Shown here: positions 45,038 through 54,937 of the stretch, piece by piece | How positions within the stretch are numbered: position 1 is the stretch's first letter | Layout: every line of letters begins with the position of its first letter | Made by a program: the position numbers and the translations under genes | From: JBAXXL01 sp037127915 | Lineage (GTDB): Bacteria > Bacteroidota > Ignavibacteria > Kapaibacteriales > UBA2268 | DNA length: 64,000 bases | Assembly: GCA_037127915.1 (NCBI GenBank) | Contig: JBAXXL010000013.1 | Coordinates: 24,235-88,234 of the forward strand | Reading direction: 5' to 3' | The notes under the pieces: model-generated | The model's database searches: none | What the model was told of the DNA's origin: nothing | Seen by the model: the letters and a program-made list of their open reading frames with translations, nothing else

Positions 45038-45679
45038 TTAAAAATTTACCCCAATATATAAATTGGGTTCAAAAAGGAAATAATTATTCCATTTTTGTTC
45101 TTTCTCTTTAAAACCTTGTGGTATATTGGTATCAATGGGCCAATAATTGCAGTGTACCTGTGGTTCGATAAAAATTCGATTTTTGAATAATGGAATATGA
45201 TACCCCAGATGATAAGAAGTATATAATTTGAAGCCGTTGCCTATTTTCTTATTATTTTCGTCCACATAAGTCTTCAATAAAGGTAAAACTTCTATTGAAG
45301 CATATAAGCCCTTCCATATAGTTCGCTGATAAGTGACGCCTATGCCTTTTTCATTGAGTCTTCCAGGTAAGAATTCACTTTCATTTAGGAATAGCGAATC
45401 CCATAGTTGGATGCCCATAGGAGCAAAAAGTTTCCAAGTGGCTACTTTGATTCCAATTTTGTCTTTAGGAGTAAGGTTATATCCAAAATGGAACTCGTAA
45501 TGGTGTGTATTTGTTTTTTCCGAGCCAACGTTGAGGAATACCAGATAAGTTGTGCTAACTGAGAATTTGTAGTTAGGCGCTGTGTCTTTGATTGTGCCCG
45601 TTTGTGTTGGGTTTTGACCATAAGTCTGTGTAACAAACAAGGCGATTAATAATGCTGTGATGATTGTTTTATAGTTCAT
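45038..45679 (-). CDS. Outer-membrane beta-barrel-like protein
   Basis: 213 aa. The signal peptide ends TYG before Gln (mature QNPTQT). The rest alternates amphipathic strands (YEFHFGYNLTPKDKIGIKVATW, FKLYTSYHLGYHIPLF) and ends in aromatic IGVNF, the usual BAM signal of outer-membrane barrels. An eight- to ten-strand barrel of unknown function. It lies alone between the PIN pair and a triple-hairpin repeat. Confidence 0.65.
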   Translation of the reverse strand: MNYKTIITALLIALFVTQTYGQNPTQTGTIKDTAPNYKFSVSTTYLVFLNVGSEKTNTHHYEFHFGYNLTPKDKIGIKVATWKLFAPMGIQLWDSLFLNESEFLPGRLNEKGIGVTYQRTIWKGLYASIEVLPLLKTYVDENNKKIGNGFKLYTSYHLGYHIPLFKNRIFIEPQVHCNYWPIDTNIPQGFKEKEQKWNNYFLFEPNLYIGVNF

Positions 45680-45820
45680 AACTCTGTATTTATAAAAATT
45701 GATTAAAAATTAAATACAAAATTACGGGCTTAAAATTCAAATTTCATTGACTTTGGTTAAGAAATGGATTTTACTTACAAACAAGCTAATTGGTATTGTC
45801 TCAAAACTCGAAATACGAGG

Positions 45821-45886
45821 GACAAGCAGGGATGCTTATCCTACCAAGTCATTGATATACTGGTGGGTCAATCATCCCTGATTGAC
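45821..45886 (+). repeat. 66-bp triple-hairpin repeat, copy 2
   Basis: GACAAGC-AGGGAT-GCTTATC, CCTACC...GGTGGG, TCAATCA-TCCC-TGATTGA. The differences from copy 1 are single bases in stems 1 and 2 and loop changes, while stem 3 stays perfect. It lies just after the stop codon of the Crp/Fnr gene (minus strand). Confidence 0.8.
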
Positions 45887-45918
45887 TAACTGTTTGCAAT
45901 AGCCCAACTAAAACTACT

Positions 45919-46491
45919 TTATTTGCTCATTGCTCTTTTGCGGATACGGCTTAATGATTCGGGTTTTATGCCCAAGTAACTTGCTATTTGATATTGTGGG
46001 ACTCTCTGGATTAAATCGGACCTCGTTTTTAACAAATTCAAATATCGTTCAGTGGGTGTAGCCATTTTAAAATCTGCAAATGATTCTTGATAATTGGCGA
46101 TTATCACTTCACCCATCGCACGGTTTAACGATTCCAACACAGGATACTTTTGATACATTTCGCTTTCCAATTCAGGGGTACCAACACAAGCAACTGTGTC
46201 TTCCACACACTCCAAAAAATGTTCGGATGGGGTGTTTTTGCCATAAGTCAAAGGTGAAACGACTTGTTCCTCAGTATAGAATTCTGTGGTTTTTTCATCG
46301 CCATCTTTCAAATAATAGCTTCTTATGCAACCTTTTAAAATGAAATAACATTCGTTTGAAAAGCCGCCTTCTTTCAGCAGAATAGTACCTTTTTTGAAAC
46401 TTTTTATAAAGACGCTTTCATTTAATGCGGCTTCCAATTCCGGGGTAATTGGAACGTATTTTCCAAGAATTTCTAATATGTCATAATCCAT
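45919..46491 (-). CDS. Crp/Fnr family transcription regulator
   Basis: 190 aa from the second Met (an ATG 39 bp upstream gives 203 aa). An N-terminal cyclic-nucleotide-binding-type jelly roll (FKKGTILLKEGGFSNECYFILKGCIRSYYL) and a C-terminal winged helix (TERYLNLLKTRSDLIQRVPQYQIASYLGIKPESLSRIRK). The recognition part QYQIASYLGIKPESLSR is typical of the Bacteroidota Crp branch. No FeS-binding Cys set of FNR type was seen. Target and ligand unknown. Confidence 0.88.
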   Translation of the reverse strand: MDYDILEILGKYVPITPELEAALNESVFIKSFKKGTILLKEGGFSNECYFILKGCIRSYYLKDGDEKTTEFYTEEQVVSPLTYGKNTPSEHFLECVEDTVACVGTPELESEMYQKYPVLESLNRAMGEVIIANYQESFADFKMATPTERYLNLLKTRSDLIQRVPQYQIASYLGIKPESLSRIRKRAMSK

Positions 46492-46662
46492 AATTAACTC
46501 ATCATTTTGTATGCAGTTCGTTCTTGTCAATGACGAACATCTCGTTTGTTATTGTTAGAATATTGTCTGAATCAGGACGGCCAGGATTAAAGGATTTTCA
46601 GGTTGTTGTTTCTTCAATCTCGTCGAGGTGGAATATTAAAATTTATAGGTGTAAACCAGCCA

Positions 46663-47610
46663 TTACGCGCGAGGATGGAATGAACGGTGAACTTCCTTCA
46701 GGAAATCGCGGTCAATATGTGTATAGATTTGGGTGGTGGAGATATCGGCGTGCCCCAGCATTTCCTGTACTGCGCGAATGTCGGCGCCGCCTTCGAGCAG
46801 ATGTGTGGCAAACGAATGACGGAAAGTGTGTGGATGGACATTTTTATCAATGCCGGCTTTTAAAGCGTAAGCTTTAACCATTTTCCAAACAGACATTCTG
46901 GATAATTTTGCCCCCCGTTGGCTTAAAAATAGATAATCTTCACTTATGACAGGCTTTTCGAACGACGGGCGAACTCTTATTTTATAGCGAATTACCCAAT
47001 TTAATGCGGATTGGCCTATGGGAACAATGCGGTCAACATTTCCCTTGCCGCGAACCTTCACAATCTCTGCTGAAGTGATCACTTGGTTAACTCTCATTTC
47101 GGTTAGCTCCGAGCAACGAAGGCCACATGCGTAGAGCAATTCCAAAATTGTTCGATCTCTAATACCTGCCAATGTTGAAATATCCGGTTGCTCGATTATA
47201 TCAATAATCTCTTCAATAGCCAGTACATCGGGTAATGTTTGCTCCAGTTTTGGCATATCAATTTCCGAAACCGGATTCTCCATTATTTTTCCGCGTTTGA
47301 CCATATATTTGAAAAACTCTCTCAGCGATGTCAAATGCCTTGCTCTCGAGTTTATCACCAGATTTGAATTATCGGATAACTCCGAAACATATCTTATTAC
47401 ATCGTCCTGAGTAATGTTTTTCAACTCGGTTTTCTTTAAGGCGAAAAGCATAAATTCGACAAATTGCTTCAAATCGGACATATAGGATTCCGTCGTGTTT
47501 TTTGATAATCCACGCTCCAAAGCTATATAGTTTTTAAACAATTTGAGGTCTTTTTGTAAATTTATCGGAACCTCGGCTGTTTTTTTTATGCCCATACCTT
47601 TCCCCAACAC
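46663..47610 (-). CDS. Tyrosine recombinase, XerC/XerD type
   Basis: 315 aa. N-terminal SAM-like core-binding domain (LKLFKNYIALERGLSKNTTESY) and C-terminal catalytic domain with the full set: Arg in ACGLRCSELTEM, Lys in VRGKGNVDRIVPIG, HTFRHSFATHLLEGG, LGHADIS and Tyr in TTQIYTHID. It resolves chromosome dimers at dif, or may be a relative; length and full conservation favour XerD. It lies downstream of the batB-batC genes on the same strand, 12 nt apart. Confidence 0.9.
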   Translation of the reverse strand: MLGKGMGIKKTAEVPINLQKDLKLFKNYIALERGLSKNTTESYMSDLKQFVEFMLFALKKTELKNITQDDVIRYVSELSDNSNLVINSRARHLTSLREFFKYMVKRGKIMENPVSEIDMPKLEQTLPDVLAIEEIIDIIEQPDISTLAGIRDRTILELLYACGLRCSELTEMRVNQVITSAEIVKVRGKGNVDRIVPIGQSALNWVIRYKIRVRPSFEKPVISEDYLFLSQRGAKLSRMSVWKMVKAYALKAGIDKNVHPHTFRHSFATHLLEGGADIRAVQEMLGHADISTTQIYTHIDRDFLKEVHRSFHPRA

Positions 47611-47622
47611 ATTATGTTGTTA

Positions 47623-48471
47623 TTACCACTTCTTTTCAATATTAGATTTACTGCTTTTCATTTTCTTCATTTTATTCATTTTCTCTTTTTCTTGAATTTG
47701 AAGGGCATTTAATATGCGTTCAGCATCCTTATCCGAAATTTTGCTTTTTTGCGGTTGAGGTTGTTGCTCAGGTTGTTTGTTTTGATCTTTTTTATCGTTC
47801 TGGTTATCGTTTTTATCTTTATTTTTTTGATCTTTATTCTTGTCGTCTTTGTTTTGCTTGTTCTGATCTTTGTTTTTGTCTTTGTTCTTATCGTCTTTAT
47901 TTTGCTGATTTTTATCTTTATTCTTTTGATCTTTTTTATCTTTATTCTGATCTTTGTTATCTTTGTTTTGCTTGTTTTGTTGATTTTGTTGTTGAACAAG
48001 CATCCGACGGGCTAATTCATAATTATAGCGGGCGTTGGCATCTTTACCGTCGAGTTTCAAAGCACCTTTGTACGAATCAATAGCTTTATTATACATATCC
48101 ATACTGCCTTGGGCATCTCCTGATTTAGCTCTTTGTTGGCCCTGCTCAAAGTATGAATTTCCTAAATTATATTGGATATCGTTTTTGGTGCTTTTATCGA
48201 GCTTCTTATTATTCATCAATTCAAATTTTTCGCCGGCTTCTTTGTAATTGCCTTGTTTGTAAAGAGCATCGCCTAAGTTAAATTCAGCTTTGTTATTTGC
48301 CGGATTTTCGGAAAGAGCTTTACGGTATTTAATTTCCGCGTCGTTGTATTTTTTATTTTCGTAAGATTTATTTCCCTGACGAACATATTTTTTATCATCC
48401 TTGGCAATTGCCGAGAACGATGATATGGTGAAAATCGAGAGAATGAGTATTAGAATTGCTTTATTTTTCAT
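47623..48471 (-). CDS. batC: BatC-like TPR protein with a Lys/Asn/Gln/Asp-rich tail
   Basis: 282 aa. The signal peptide ends SAIA. Three TPR units follow (about 30-145; YENKKYNDAEIKYRKAL, NLGDALYKQGNYKEAGEKF), then about 85 residues made almost only of K, D, N and Q (NKQNKDNKDQNKDK repeats), and a helical end. It overlaps batB by 11 nt. TPR proteins in this position belong to the Bacteroides aerotolerance (Bat) set, linked to envelope stress. The coding DNA for the tail is a run of A-rich codons prone to length change. Confidence 0.8.
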   Translation of the reverse strand: MKNKAILILILSIFTISSFSAIAKDDKKYVRQGNKSYENKKYNDAEIKYRKALSENPANNKAEFNLGDALYKQGNYKEAGEKFELMNNKKLDKSTKNDIQYNLGNSYFEQGQQRAKSGDAQGSMDMYNKAIDSYKGALKLDGKDANARYNYELARRMLVQQQNQQNKQNKDNKDQNKDKKDQKNKDKNQQNKDDKNKDKNKDQNKQNKDDKNKDQKNKDKNDNQNDKKDQNKQPEQQPQPQKSKISDKDAERILNALQIQEKEKMNKMKKMKSSKSNIEKKW

Positions 48472-49516
48472 TTTTCTTTTTACCTCCGGCGAAATCGCTT
48501 AATGCGGAAAGATATCTATTTTTTCTGTGTGTGATAATCAACTCAATAACGAGTAATAAAAAAGCCGCTAAAAGGAAATATTGGAATTTATCGTCAAAAT
48601 CGGTAAATATTTTCGACCCGTATTTATTTTTCTTCATTTTAGAAATTTTATCAATAATGGTGTTCAAATCCAAAGTACCGGACGATGCATAAACAAATTC
48701 ACCATCTCCAATATCGGCAATTTCTTTTAAAGCAGGGCCATTGAGTTTAGAAATAACTGTATTGCCGGATTCGTCTTTTTCATAGCCAATTACATTCCCA
48801 TCTTTACCTAATTTAGGAACAGGAGCGCCCGTTGGTTTGCCCATACCAATTGTATAAATGATTATACCTTTTTCGGCGGCAGATTTTGCAGAGGCAATCG
48901 CGTCATCCTCATGATTTTCTCCATCCGATATGATAATCATCAATTTACTTTGTGATTTATTCGGCGAATTAGAACCGGAAGCCAAATCAATCGCTGAGCC
49001 CAATGCTGTTCCCTGCCTATCGATAAGGTCGGATTCAGCAGATGAAATCAGCATTTTAGCGGCTGAAAAATCGGTGGTAATAGGAAGCAATATAAATGAA
49101 TCGCCTGCAAAAACCACACTGCCTATTTTGTCGCTCAGCAGTTTATCAATCAGCTTAGTGATCGCTTGTTTAGCGCGTTCCAGCCTGCTCGGCTTTATAT
49201 CTTGGGCATTCATACTATTTGATATATCAAGAACAACCATTATCTCGATACCTTCGCGGTCAACTTTTTCTAATTTGTTGCCGATTTGCGGATTTGCCGC
49301 ACCAATCACTAAAAGTGTGAAAGCCATGCACAATAATATAAATTTACTTAGCGATTTGAAACGGGAAGTATCGGGATGTAATCGGGCAACCAAATCTAAG
49401 TCGCCGAATTTGCGCAGATTATTTGTGCGCTTCACGCGTAAGAATGCGTAAAGTAGCGAGAAAACGGGTATCGCCAACAAAGCCCAAAGTAATTGTATGT
49501 GTTCGAATCTCAACAT
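48461..49516 (-). CDS. batB: BatB-like von Willebrand A membrane protein
   Basis: 351 aa. Two N-terminal helices (about 8-24 and 55-75), a vWA domain with the MIDAS motif VLDISNSMNAQ and a later ISDGENHED (metal-binding Asp), and a C-terminal helix (about 315-335). This is the arrangement of BatA/BatB. Neither moxR, the DUF58 gene nor batA is adjacent on this strand. The opposite strand next door carries DUF4159 and DUF4175 genes, which elsewhere can accompany moxR-DUF58 clusters. Confidence 0.85.
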   Translation of the reverse strand: MLRFEHIQLLWALLAIPVFSLLYAFLRVKRTNNLRKFGDLDLVARLHPDTSRFKSLSKFILLCMAFTLLVIGAANPQIGNKLEKVDREGIEIMVVLDISNSMNAQDIKPSRLERAKQAITKLIDKLLSDKIGSVVFAGDSFILLPITTDFSAAKMLISSAESDLIDRQGTALGSAIDLASGSNSPNKSQSKLMIIISDGENHEDDAIASAKSAAEKGIIIYTIGMGKPTGAPVPKLGKDGNVIGYEKDESGNTVISKLNGPALKEIADIGDGEFVYASSGTLDLNTIIDKISKMKKNKYGSKIFTDFDDKFQYFLLAAFLLLVIELIITHRKNRYLSALSDFAGGKKKNEK

Positions 49517-49654
49517 TGTTTTATTAACTACTTATAATTACTACAAAATTAAAAAATACTTATTAAATCCCAAATATTCGGATTAAGAAACATTCATCGG
49601 TTAAATAAATATTAATAAAAATATAAAATTTTTATACACGTTATATATCGAATT

Positions 49655-50323
49655 ATGTTAAAAAATATTGTTACCATATTAGCTCTGCTATTGGTATTTA
49701 TGCAGGTTTCTAGTAGCCAAACGAGTTTAAGTGCTATAAAATTGGCACGAGTAAAATACTCCGGCGGTAGTGATTGGTATAATGACCAATCAGCTGAAGT
49801 TAATTTACTCAAATACGTTCGTGCAAATACCAATATAAATGTTGAGCCAAAATACGAATACGTCGATTTGGCTACGGACGATTTATTCCAGTATCCGCTC
49901 ATTTTTATGACCGGTCACGGGAATATGAAGTTTTCGGACAAAGAGATAAAGAATTTGCGCGCATATTTGGAATCCGGCGGATTTCTTTACGTGGATGATG
50001 ATTATGGCTTAGACAAATTTTTCAGAAAAGAAATCGAAAGAACTTTTCCTGATAATAAACTGGCGGCAATACCATTTTCACATGATATTTTTAATTGTCA
50101 TTTTCGCTTCCCTAACGGTGTTCCGAAGACTCACGAGCACGATGACAAAGCTCCGCAAAGTCTTGGGATATTCATTAACGACCGATTGGCGGTTTTATAT
50201 ACAGAGGAAAGTAATCCATCGGACGGTTGGGCTGACCCAGCCGTACATAATGATTCAGCCGAAAAAAGAGAGGAAGCGTTGAAATTTGGCACTAATATTA
50301 TTGTTTATGCGCTAACACATTAA
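49655..50323 (+). CDS. DUF4159 family exported protein
   Basis: 222 aa. The signal peptide is followed by Gln (SSS before QTSLSA). The family's blocks are clear: ARVKYSGGSDWYNDQSA, LIFMTGHGNMKFSD and GGFLYVDDDYGLDKFF, a flavodoxin-like or glutamine-amidotransferase-like fold, ending with WADPAVHN. Function unknown; members sit near vWA and DUF58 genes. Begins a plus-strand operon with DUF4175 6 nt behind it and is divergent from batB. Confidence 0.85.
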   Translation: MLKNIVTILALLLVFMQVSSSQTSLSAIKLARVKYSGGSDWYNDQSAEVNLLKYVRANTNINVEPKYEYVDLATDDLFQYPLIFMTGHGNMKFSDKEIKNLRAYLESGGFLYVDDDYGLDKFFRKEIERTFPDNKLAAIPFSHDIFNCHFRFPNGVPKTHEHDDKAPQSLGIFINDRLAVLYTEESNPSDGWADPAVHNDSAEKREEALKFGTNIIVYALTH

Positions 50324-50328
50324 GATAT

Positions 50329-53300
50329 ATGAGCAAAATTAATTTATACAGTAGAGTGATTTTTCAGTTAAAAGCAGTTCGCCGTAAGGAAACTGTTTAT
50401 ATGCTTAGTACCGGTTTTCTAAAAACAGTATTCTGGATTGTATTTGCTTTTTTATTAGCAGTCCTATTGGAATGGGCAGTATTCGGAAATACTGAATTCA
50501 GAACAAACATTATTAAGACAATTGGAGGCATTGCTGTTGTTTCTTTCCTTTATTATATGCTTAAGCCATTACTAAGGGCATTTGGAATACGGAATCACCC
50601 TACAGTCGAAGATATTGCTTTAAGAATTGGGAAACGATTCACCGAAGTTGGCGATAAATTATGTAATGCTATGCAAATATATAATTCGCGAAACCGTAGT
50701 TCATCGGTATCGGCTGAATTAGCTGTAGCAGAATTTGATCAAACAATTGCGATTGCGGAAGAAGTGGATTTTGAAGCGATAATAAACCGCAAACCACTCC
50801 GTAGAGCCACAACTCGAACTTTACTTTTACTAATATTACTAATTGCATTATTAGCAACGATTGCGCCTTTGGGTTCAGCTTTCGATAGATTATTGAATTT
50901 TAATAAATCATATATTCCCCCTTCGCCTTTCCAATTACAAATTTTCCCGGGCGATACAACAATGCTTCGTTCGAGCAGATTAGTAATCAAAATCAAAGCC
51001 CTGGGTACGGCACCGGCGAAAATCAGATTATTCATAAGACAACAGAATCAAATAAATTTTGACTCTTATGAGTTGGATTTAGATACGTCTAACACCTATA
51101 TATATATTAATCAAGCTGTAAAGCGCAGTTTTGAATACTATGCCGAAGCAGATTGGATGAGTGAACTCGTTCATACTGATACAGCAAAAGTGACCGTGAT
51201 TAATTTACCGAATATCCGCTCTATTATTGGCAGGATTAACTATCCTACTTATACCGGTTTGTCGAGCAAGAGCTTCACGGAGCAGAACGCCGACATAGCC
51301 GCATTGCGTGGAAGTACAATCGATATAGCGGCATATAGCAATAAAGAATTACAGCGCGCTTGGCTGATAATTGAAAATATTAAGGGCGATACATCGGGCA
51401 CAAAAAAGGTCGATACTATGAAATTGCGTATGTCTGTTGCCGGAAGAAAAGCAACAGCAAGATTTTTCTTAGCCGAGACCGGAACGTACCATATTAAATT
51501 CGAAGATACGGATTTGCAAACTAATGCTAATCCAATGAAATACAGTATGACAGCACTTTCGGATGATTATCCTTCGATTTCGCAAACCAAACCTGTTAGT
51601 GATGTAACAATCAATCAAAGTACATTGCTTCCTATCCAAGTTTCGATAAGCGATGATTATGGATTTACTTCATTGAAACTATATTATCGCTTAATCCAGT
51701 CCAAATATACACCTGCAGAAGAAAAGTTTTCAGCAATAAATATTCCTATATCAAAATTGGATATAAAAACAGATATAAATTATGTTTGGGATCTATCGGC
51801 TGTTAGTATTAGTCCTGAAGACATTTACGAATATTATTTTGAAGTGGCTGATAACGATAACTTCGGCGGTCCGAAAAAAGCCCGCACTAATACACTTACC
51901 GTTAGGCTCCCGTCTTTGGAAGAAGTAATGGAAGAAAGCGATCTTACGCAAAAAGATGTGAAAGATCAAATAGAGGAAGCTGTAAAAGATGCTGAAGAGT
52001 TGAAAAAGGATATGGAAGAGCTGAATCGTGAGATGCTCAAGAAAAATCCGAAAGAAGAGCTTCAGTGGTCCGATAAAAAGAAAGCTGAAAGTTTGATGAG
52101 CCGTCAAGAAGATATTAAGAATAAAATGCAGAATCTTGCCCAAAAATTGCAAGATAATACAAAGCAGTTATCCGAAAACAACATGATTTCTCAGGAAACA
52201 TTGGAAAAATATCAAGAACTCCAGAACCTGATGAAGCAAGTGGACAGTCCTGAATTGAAGAAATTACAGCAGGATATGAAAAAGGCTTTGGAAAATATGA
52301 CCGCTGAAGATATGAAAAAGGCTTTGGAAAAATTTAAATTTAATGAAGAACAATTCAAGAAAAATATAGAACGTTCGCTAAAAATGCTGAAGCGAATCCA
52401 AGCTCAGCAAAAAGCCGATGCTTTGGCTAAAAGAGCGGACGAATTAGCCGATAGACAGGATAAATTAGCCGAAAAAACGAAAGAAGCAAATGCTGACCAA
52501 GCGGAAGAAGTTGCAAAACAGCAGAACAAATTGACGCAGGATTTCAAGGAACTCGAAAAAGATATCAAATCATTGGAAGACCTGATGAAAGAAATCGGCG
52601 AAAAAGAAATGCCTATGGATATGCTGAAAGATGCTCAAAATGAGCTTTCACCAAAAGAAACTGAACAAAATATGCAATCTGCTGAGCAAAATATAAAATC
52701 GCAAAAGAAATCGGACGCTAATAAAAACCAGAAAAAAGCTTCGCAAAATATGCGGAATTTTGCTAACAAAATGCAGTCTATGCGCCAACAAATGGATAAG
52801 GATTCTAAGGAAAAAGCACTAAAGCAAATTCAGAAATCCATTTCTAATTTATTGGAACTTTCTAAGCGTCAAGAATCTTTGGGTAATAAAACCAAAAGTA
52901 TGGATTACAGCTCAACTAAATTCCCTGAATATGCCCGCAAGCAAGCCGATTTATTCGACCAATTAGCAAATACTGCAATGGCAATGGCGGAATTGGGTGA
53001 GCAATCGTTCGCTGTAACACCGGATATGATTAGTAAACTGCAGAATGCTATGCAATCAATGCAAGACGCTTACAGCAAACTTTCCGAAAGGAGTAGTTCA
53101 GAGGCGGCGCAACCTCAACAAAGTTCTATGGCGGCAATGAATGGTGCTGTTTCGTCTATGCAAGACCAGTTGGCGAAATTACAAAAAGGCGGCGCATGTT
53201 CAAATCCGGGTGATGGAGAGGGCGAAGGCGAAGGCGAAGGTCAGAGCAGTTCTTCGGGAATGTCACAGCAAATGCAACAATTAGCCGCGCAACAGCAAGC

Positions 53301-53829
53301 AATCAATCAAGCTATGCAGGATATGATGAATAAGCAAGGCGGTGGTGGAAAATCAGGTCAAGGCGGCGGTCAAAGTATGTCATTGGAACAACAAGCCGAA
53401 ATGAAACGATTAGGCGGGAAACAAGGCAGTGCCGGAAAATCCGCTCAGGATCTCTCGGAAGAACAAAAAAAATATGCTAACCAAGATAGAAAACGTCTGG
53501 AAGCCCTCGATAAAATTGCGGATGAAATGCAGGAAATAGCTACTGAAATGAAATCCGGCAAGATTAATCAAGAAACATTGAATCGCCAGCAAAAAATATT
53601 GAACCGCCTTTTGGATGCATCGCAATCAATAAATGATAGAGATTTTGAGAAAAACCGAGAAGCTAAATCGGGCAAGAATTATCGCGCGATGAGTCCTGCT
53701 GAACTGGATATGCTTTCACCGGAAGGGAAAAAGCAAGCTATTCAAGAGTTGATGAAATCCAACAAGCAGGGTTATTCCGAAGACTACGAAAAATTAATCA
53801 AACAATATTACGAAGCTCTACAAAAATAA
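50329..53829 (+). CDS. DUF4175-like membrane-anchored coiled-coil protein
   Basis: 1166 aa. Two to three N-terminal helices (about 33-55, 65-85, 163-185) are followed by an extracytoplasmic part with beta domains (about 195-520), then about 550 residues of coiled coil rich in Lys, Glu and Gln (DQIEEAVKDAEELKKD to the end). A GEGEGEGEG stretch and a Gly/Gln-rich linker occur near 960-1030. This layout fits DUF4175, of unknown function. Position suggests a role with the vWA/TPR proteins at the envelope. Low-complexity regions make length variable. Confidence 0.78.
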   Translation: MSKINLYSRVIFQLKAVRRKETVYMLSTGFLKTVFWIVFAFLLAVLLEWAVFGNTEFRTNIIKTIGGIAVVSFLYYMLKPLLRAFGIRNHPTVEDIALRIGKRFTEVGDKLCNAMQIYNSRNRSSSVSAELAVAEFDQTIAIAEEVDFEAIINRKPLRRATTRTLLLLILLIALLATIAPLGSAFDRLLNFNKSYIPPSPFQLQIFPGDTTMLRSSRLVIKIKALGTAPAKIRLFIRQQNQINFDSYELDLDTSNTYIYINQAVKRSFEYYAEADWMSELVHTDTAKVTVINLPNIRSIIGRINYPTYTGLSSKSFTEQNADIAALRGSTIDIAAYSNKELQRAWLIIENIKGDTSGTKKVDTMKLRMSVAGRKATARFFLAETGTYHIKFEDTDLQTNANPMKYSMTALSDDYPSISQTKPVSDVTINQSTLLPIQVSISDDYGFTSLKLYYRLIQSKYTPAEEKFSAINIPISKLDIKTDINYVWDLSAVSISPEDIYEYYFEVADNDNFGGPKKARTNTLTVRLPSLEEVMEESDLTQKDVKDQIEEAVKDAEELKKDMEELNREMLKKNPKEELQWSDKKKAESLMSRQEDIKNKMQNLAQKLQDNTKQLSENNMISQETLEKYQELQNLMKQVDSPELKKLQQDMKKALENMTAEDMKKALEKFKFNEEQFKKNIERSLKMLKRIQAQQKADALAKRADELADRQDKLAEKTKEANADQAEEVAKQQNKLTQDFKELEKDIKSLEDLMKEIGEKEMPMDMLKDAQNELSPKETEQNMQSAEQNIKSQKKSDANKNQKKASQNMRNFANKMQSMRQQMDKDSKEKALKQIQKSISNLLELSKRQESLGNKTKSMDYSSTKFPEYARKQADLFDQLANTAMAMAELGEQSFAVTPDMISKLQNAMQSMQDAYSKLSERSSSEAAQPQQSSMAAMNGAVSSMQDQLAKLQKGGACSNPGDGEGEGEGEGQSSSSGMSQQMQQLAAQQQAINQAMQDMMNKQGGGGKSGQGGGQSMSLEQQAEMKRLGGKQGSAGKSAQDLSEEQKKYANQDRKRLEALDKIADEMQEIATEMKSGKINQETLNRQQKILNRLLDASQSINDRDFEKNREAKSGKNYRAMSPAELDMLSPEGKKQAIQELMKSNKQGYSEDYEKLIKQYYEALQK

Positions 53830-53847
53830 GGCTTTAAAGAGAAACCA

Positions 53848-54720
53848 ATGAGTCAAGCCAATATACCAGTCCCTGAATCTAAAAATTCTGCGGACCCAAT
53901 ATCCCAATTCGAAAGATTTGTGGAAATAGTTACATTATTAAGAAAGCACTGCCCTTGGGATGCAAAGCAAACCAACGAATCTATTGCGCATTATATGGTT
54001 GAAGAAGTTTACGAATGTATCAGCGATATATATGATAAAAACGATGCCGGTTTTGCAAAAGAGCTGGGGGATTTATTACTCCATATCATTATGCACTCCG
54101 TAATGGCGGAAGAGCGCGGTGCATTTAATCTGAATGATGTGATTACCAAAATTAGCGATAAAATGATATTTCGCCATCCCCACGTATTCAGCAATACTGA
54201 AGTTGCCAATTCGCAAGAAGTGTTACAGAATTGGGAAAAGCTCAAAATGAAGGAAGGACGCGATTCAATTTTAGATGGTGTACCGGTTTCATTGCCGCAA
54301 TTGCTGAGAGCTGAACGCATTCAGGAAAAAGTATCGCGTGTGGGATTCGATTGGGAGGACAAGCGCGATGTTTGGAATAAAGTAGAGGAAGAAATTGCGG
54401 AACTTAAGCACGAGATTGATTCGGGTGATAAAGAAAAAGCGCGTATGGAATTGGGCGATGTATTCTTCGCATTGGTCAACGCCGCCCGGCACGAAGGATT
54501 GGTTGCCGAAGAAGCTCTGCAATTTACGAACAACAAATTCACTAAAAGATTCCAATATATAGAGCGCACAGTTTTGGGAATGGGAAAAAATATGCAAGAT
54601 ATGAGCTTGGAAGAATTGGACGCAATCTGGGACGAAGCAAAAGCGGAAGAGAAGAAGAAAAATGAAGAAGAAAATGAAGAAGAAGGAAGAAGCCGTTTAC
54701 CTAGAGCGGAGACAATATGA
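53848..54720 (+). CDS. mazG: Nucleoside triphosphate pyrophosphohydrolase MazG
   Basis: 290 aa. The two-domain enzyme hydrolyses NTPs to NMP and PPi and guards against aberrant nucleotides. The first MazG domain has LRKHCPWDAKQTNESI with VEEVYECISDI and ELGDLLLHI, the second VEEEIAELKHEI with MELGDVFFALVN. An acidic, Lys/Glu-rich tail of about 25 residues (EEKKKNEEENEEEG) is extra. It closes the DUF4159-DUF4175 operon. Confidence 0.92.
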   Translation: MSQANIPVPESKNSADPISQFERFVEIVTLLRKHCPWDAKQTNESIAHYMVEEVYECISDIYDKNDAGFAKELGDLLLHIIMHSVMAEERGAFNLNDVITKISDKMIFRHPHVFSNTEVANSQEVLQNWEKLKMKEGRDSILDGVPVSLPQLLRAERIQEKVSRVGFDWEDKRDVWNKVEEEIAELKHEIDSGDKEKARMELGDVFFALVNAARHEGLVAEEALQFTNNKFTKRFQYIERTVLGMGKNMQDMSLEELDAIWDEAKAEEKKKNEEENEEEGRSRLPRAETI

Positions 54721-54937
54721 CAAAGAATATTTAATGATTTACTATGAACTTCCTGACAAGATTTGCAAATTTCTCACCTTATCAAAATAGTTTTAATTTT
54801 ATAAAAATAATTTTTGTAATTTTGTTGTATAAATAATAGATCTACAGTAATAATTGATATGATTTTTGAAATAAAAATAAATATTTCGTCCGAACGATAA
54901 TCAAAAAAAAGTAAACTTTAAAACTCGGGATAAAAAT

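Noticed and set aside
46663..47610. XerC/D-like recombinase as an integrase of a mobile island
   Set aside because: Length, complete catalytic set and position behind batB-batC without att-like repeats or a tRNA next to it fit the housekeeping recombinase better.
47709..47999. A Lys/Thr/Ile-rich frame on the minus strand within batC
   Set aside because: This is the shifted reading of the same low-complexity repeat. The batC frame carries the signal peptide and TPRs and is the real one.
47749..48015. An open plus-strand frame rich in Leu, Ile, Val and Phe opposite the batC tail
   Set aside because: It is the complement of the Lys/Asn/Asp repeat region of batC; hydrophobic composition arises automatically from A-rich codons on the other strand. 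No start-site signal or independent conservation can be argued.
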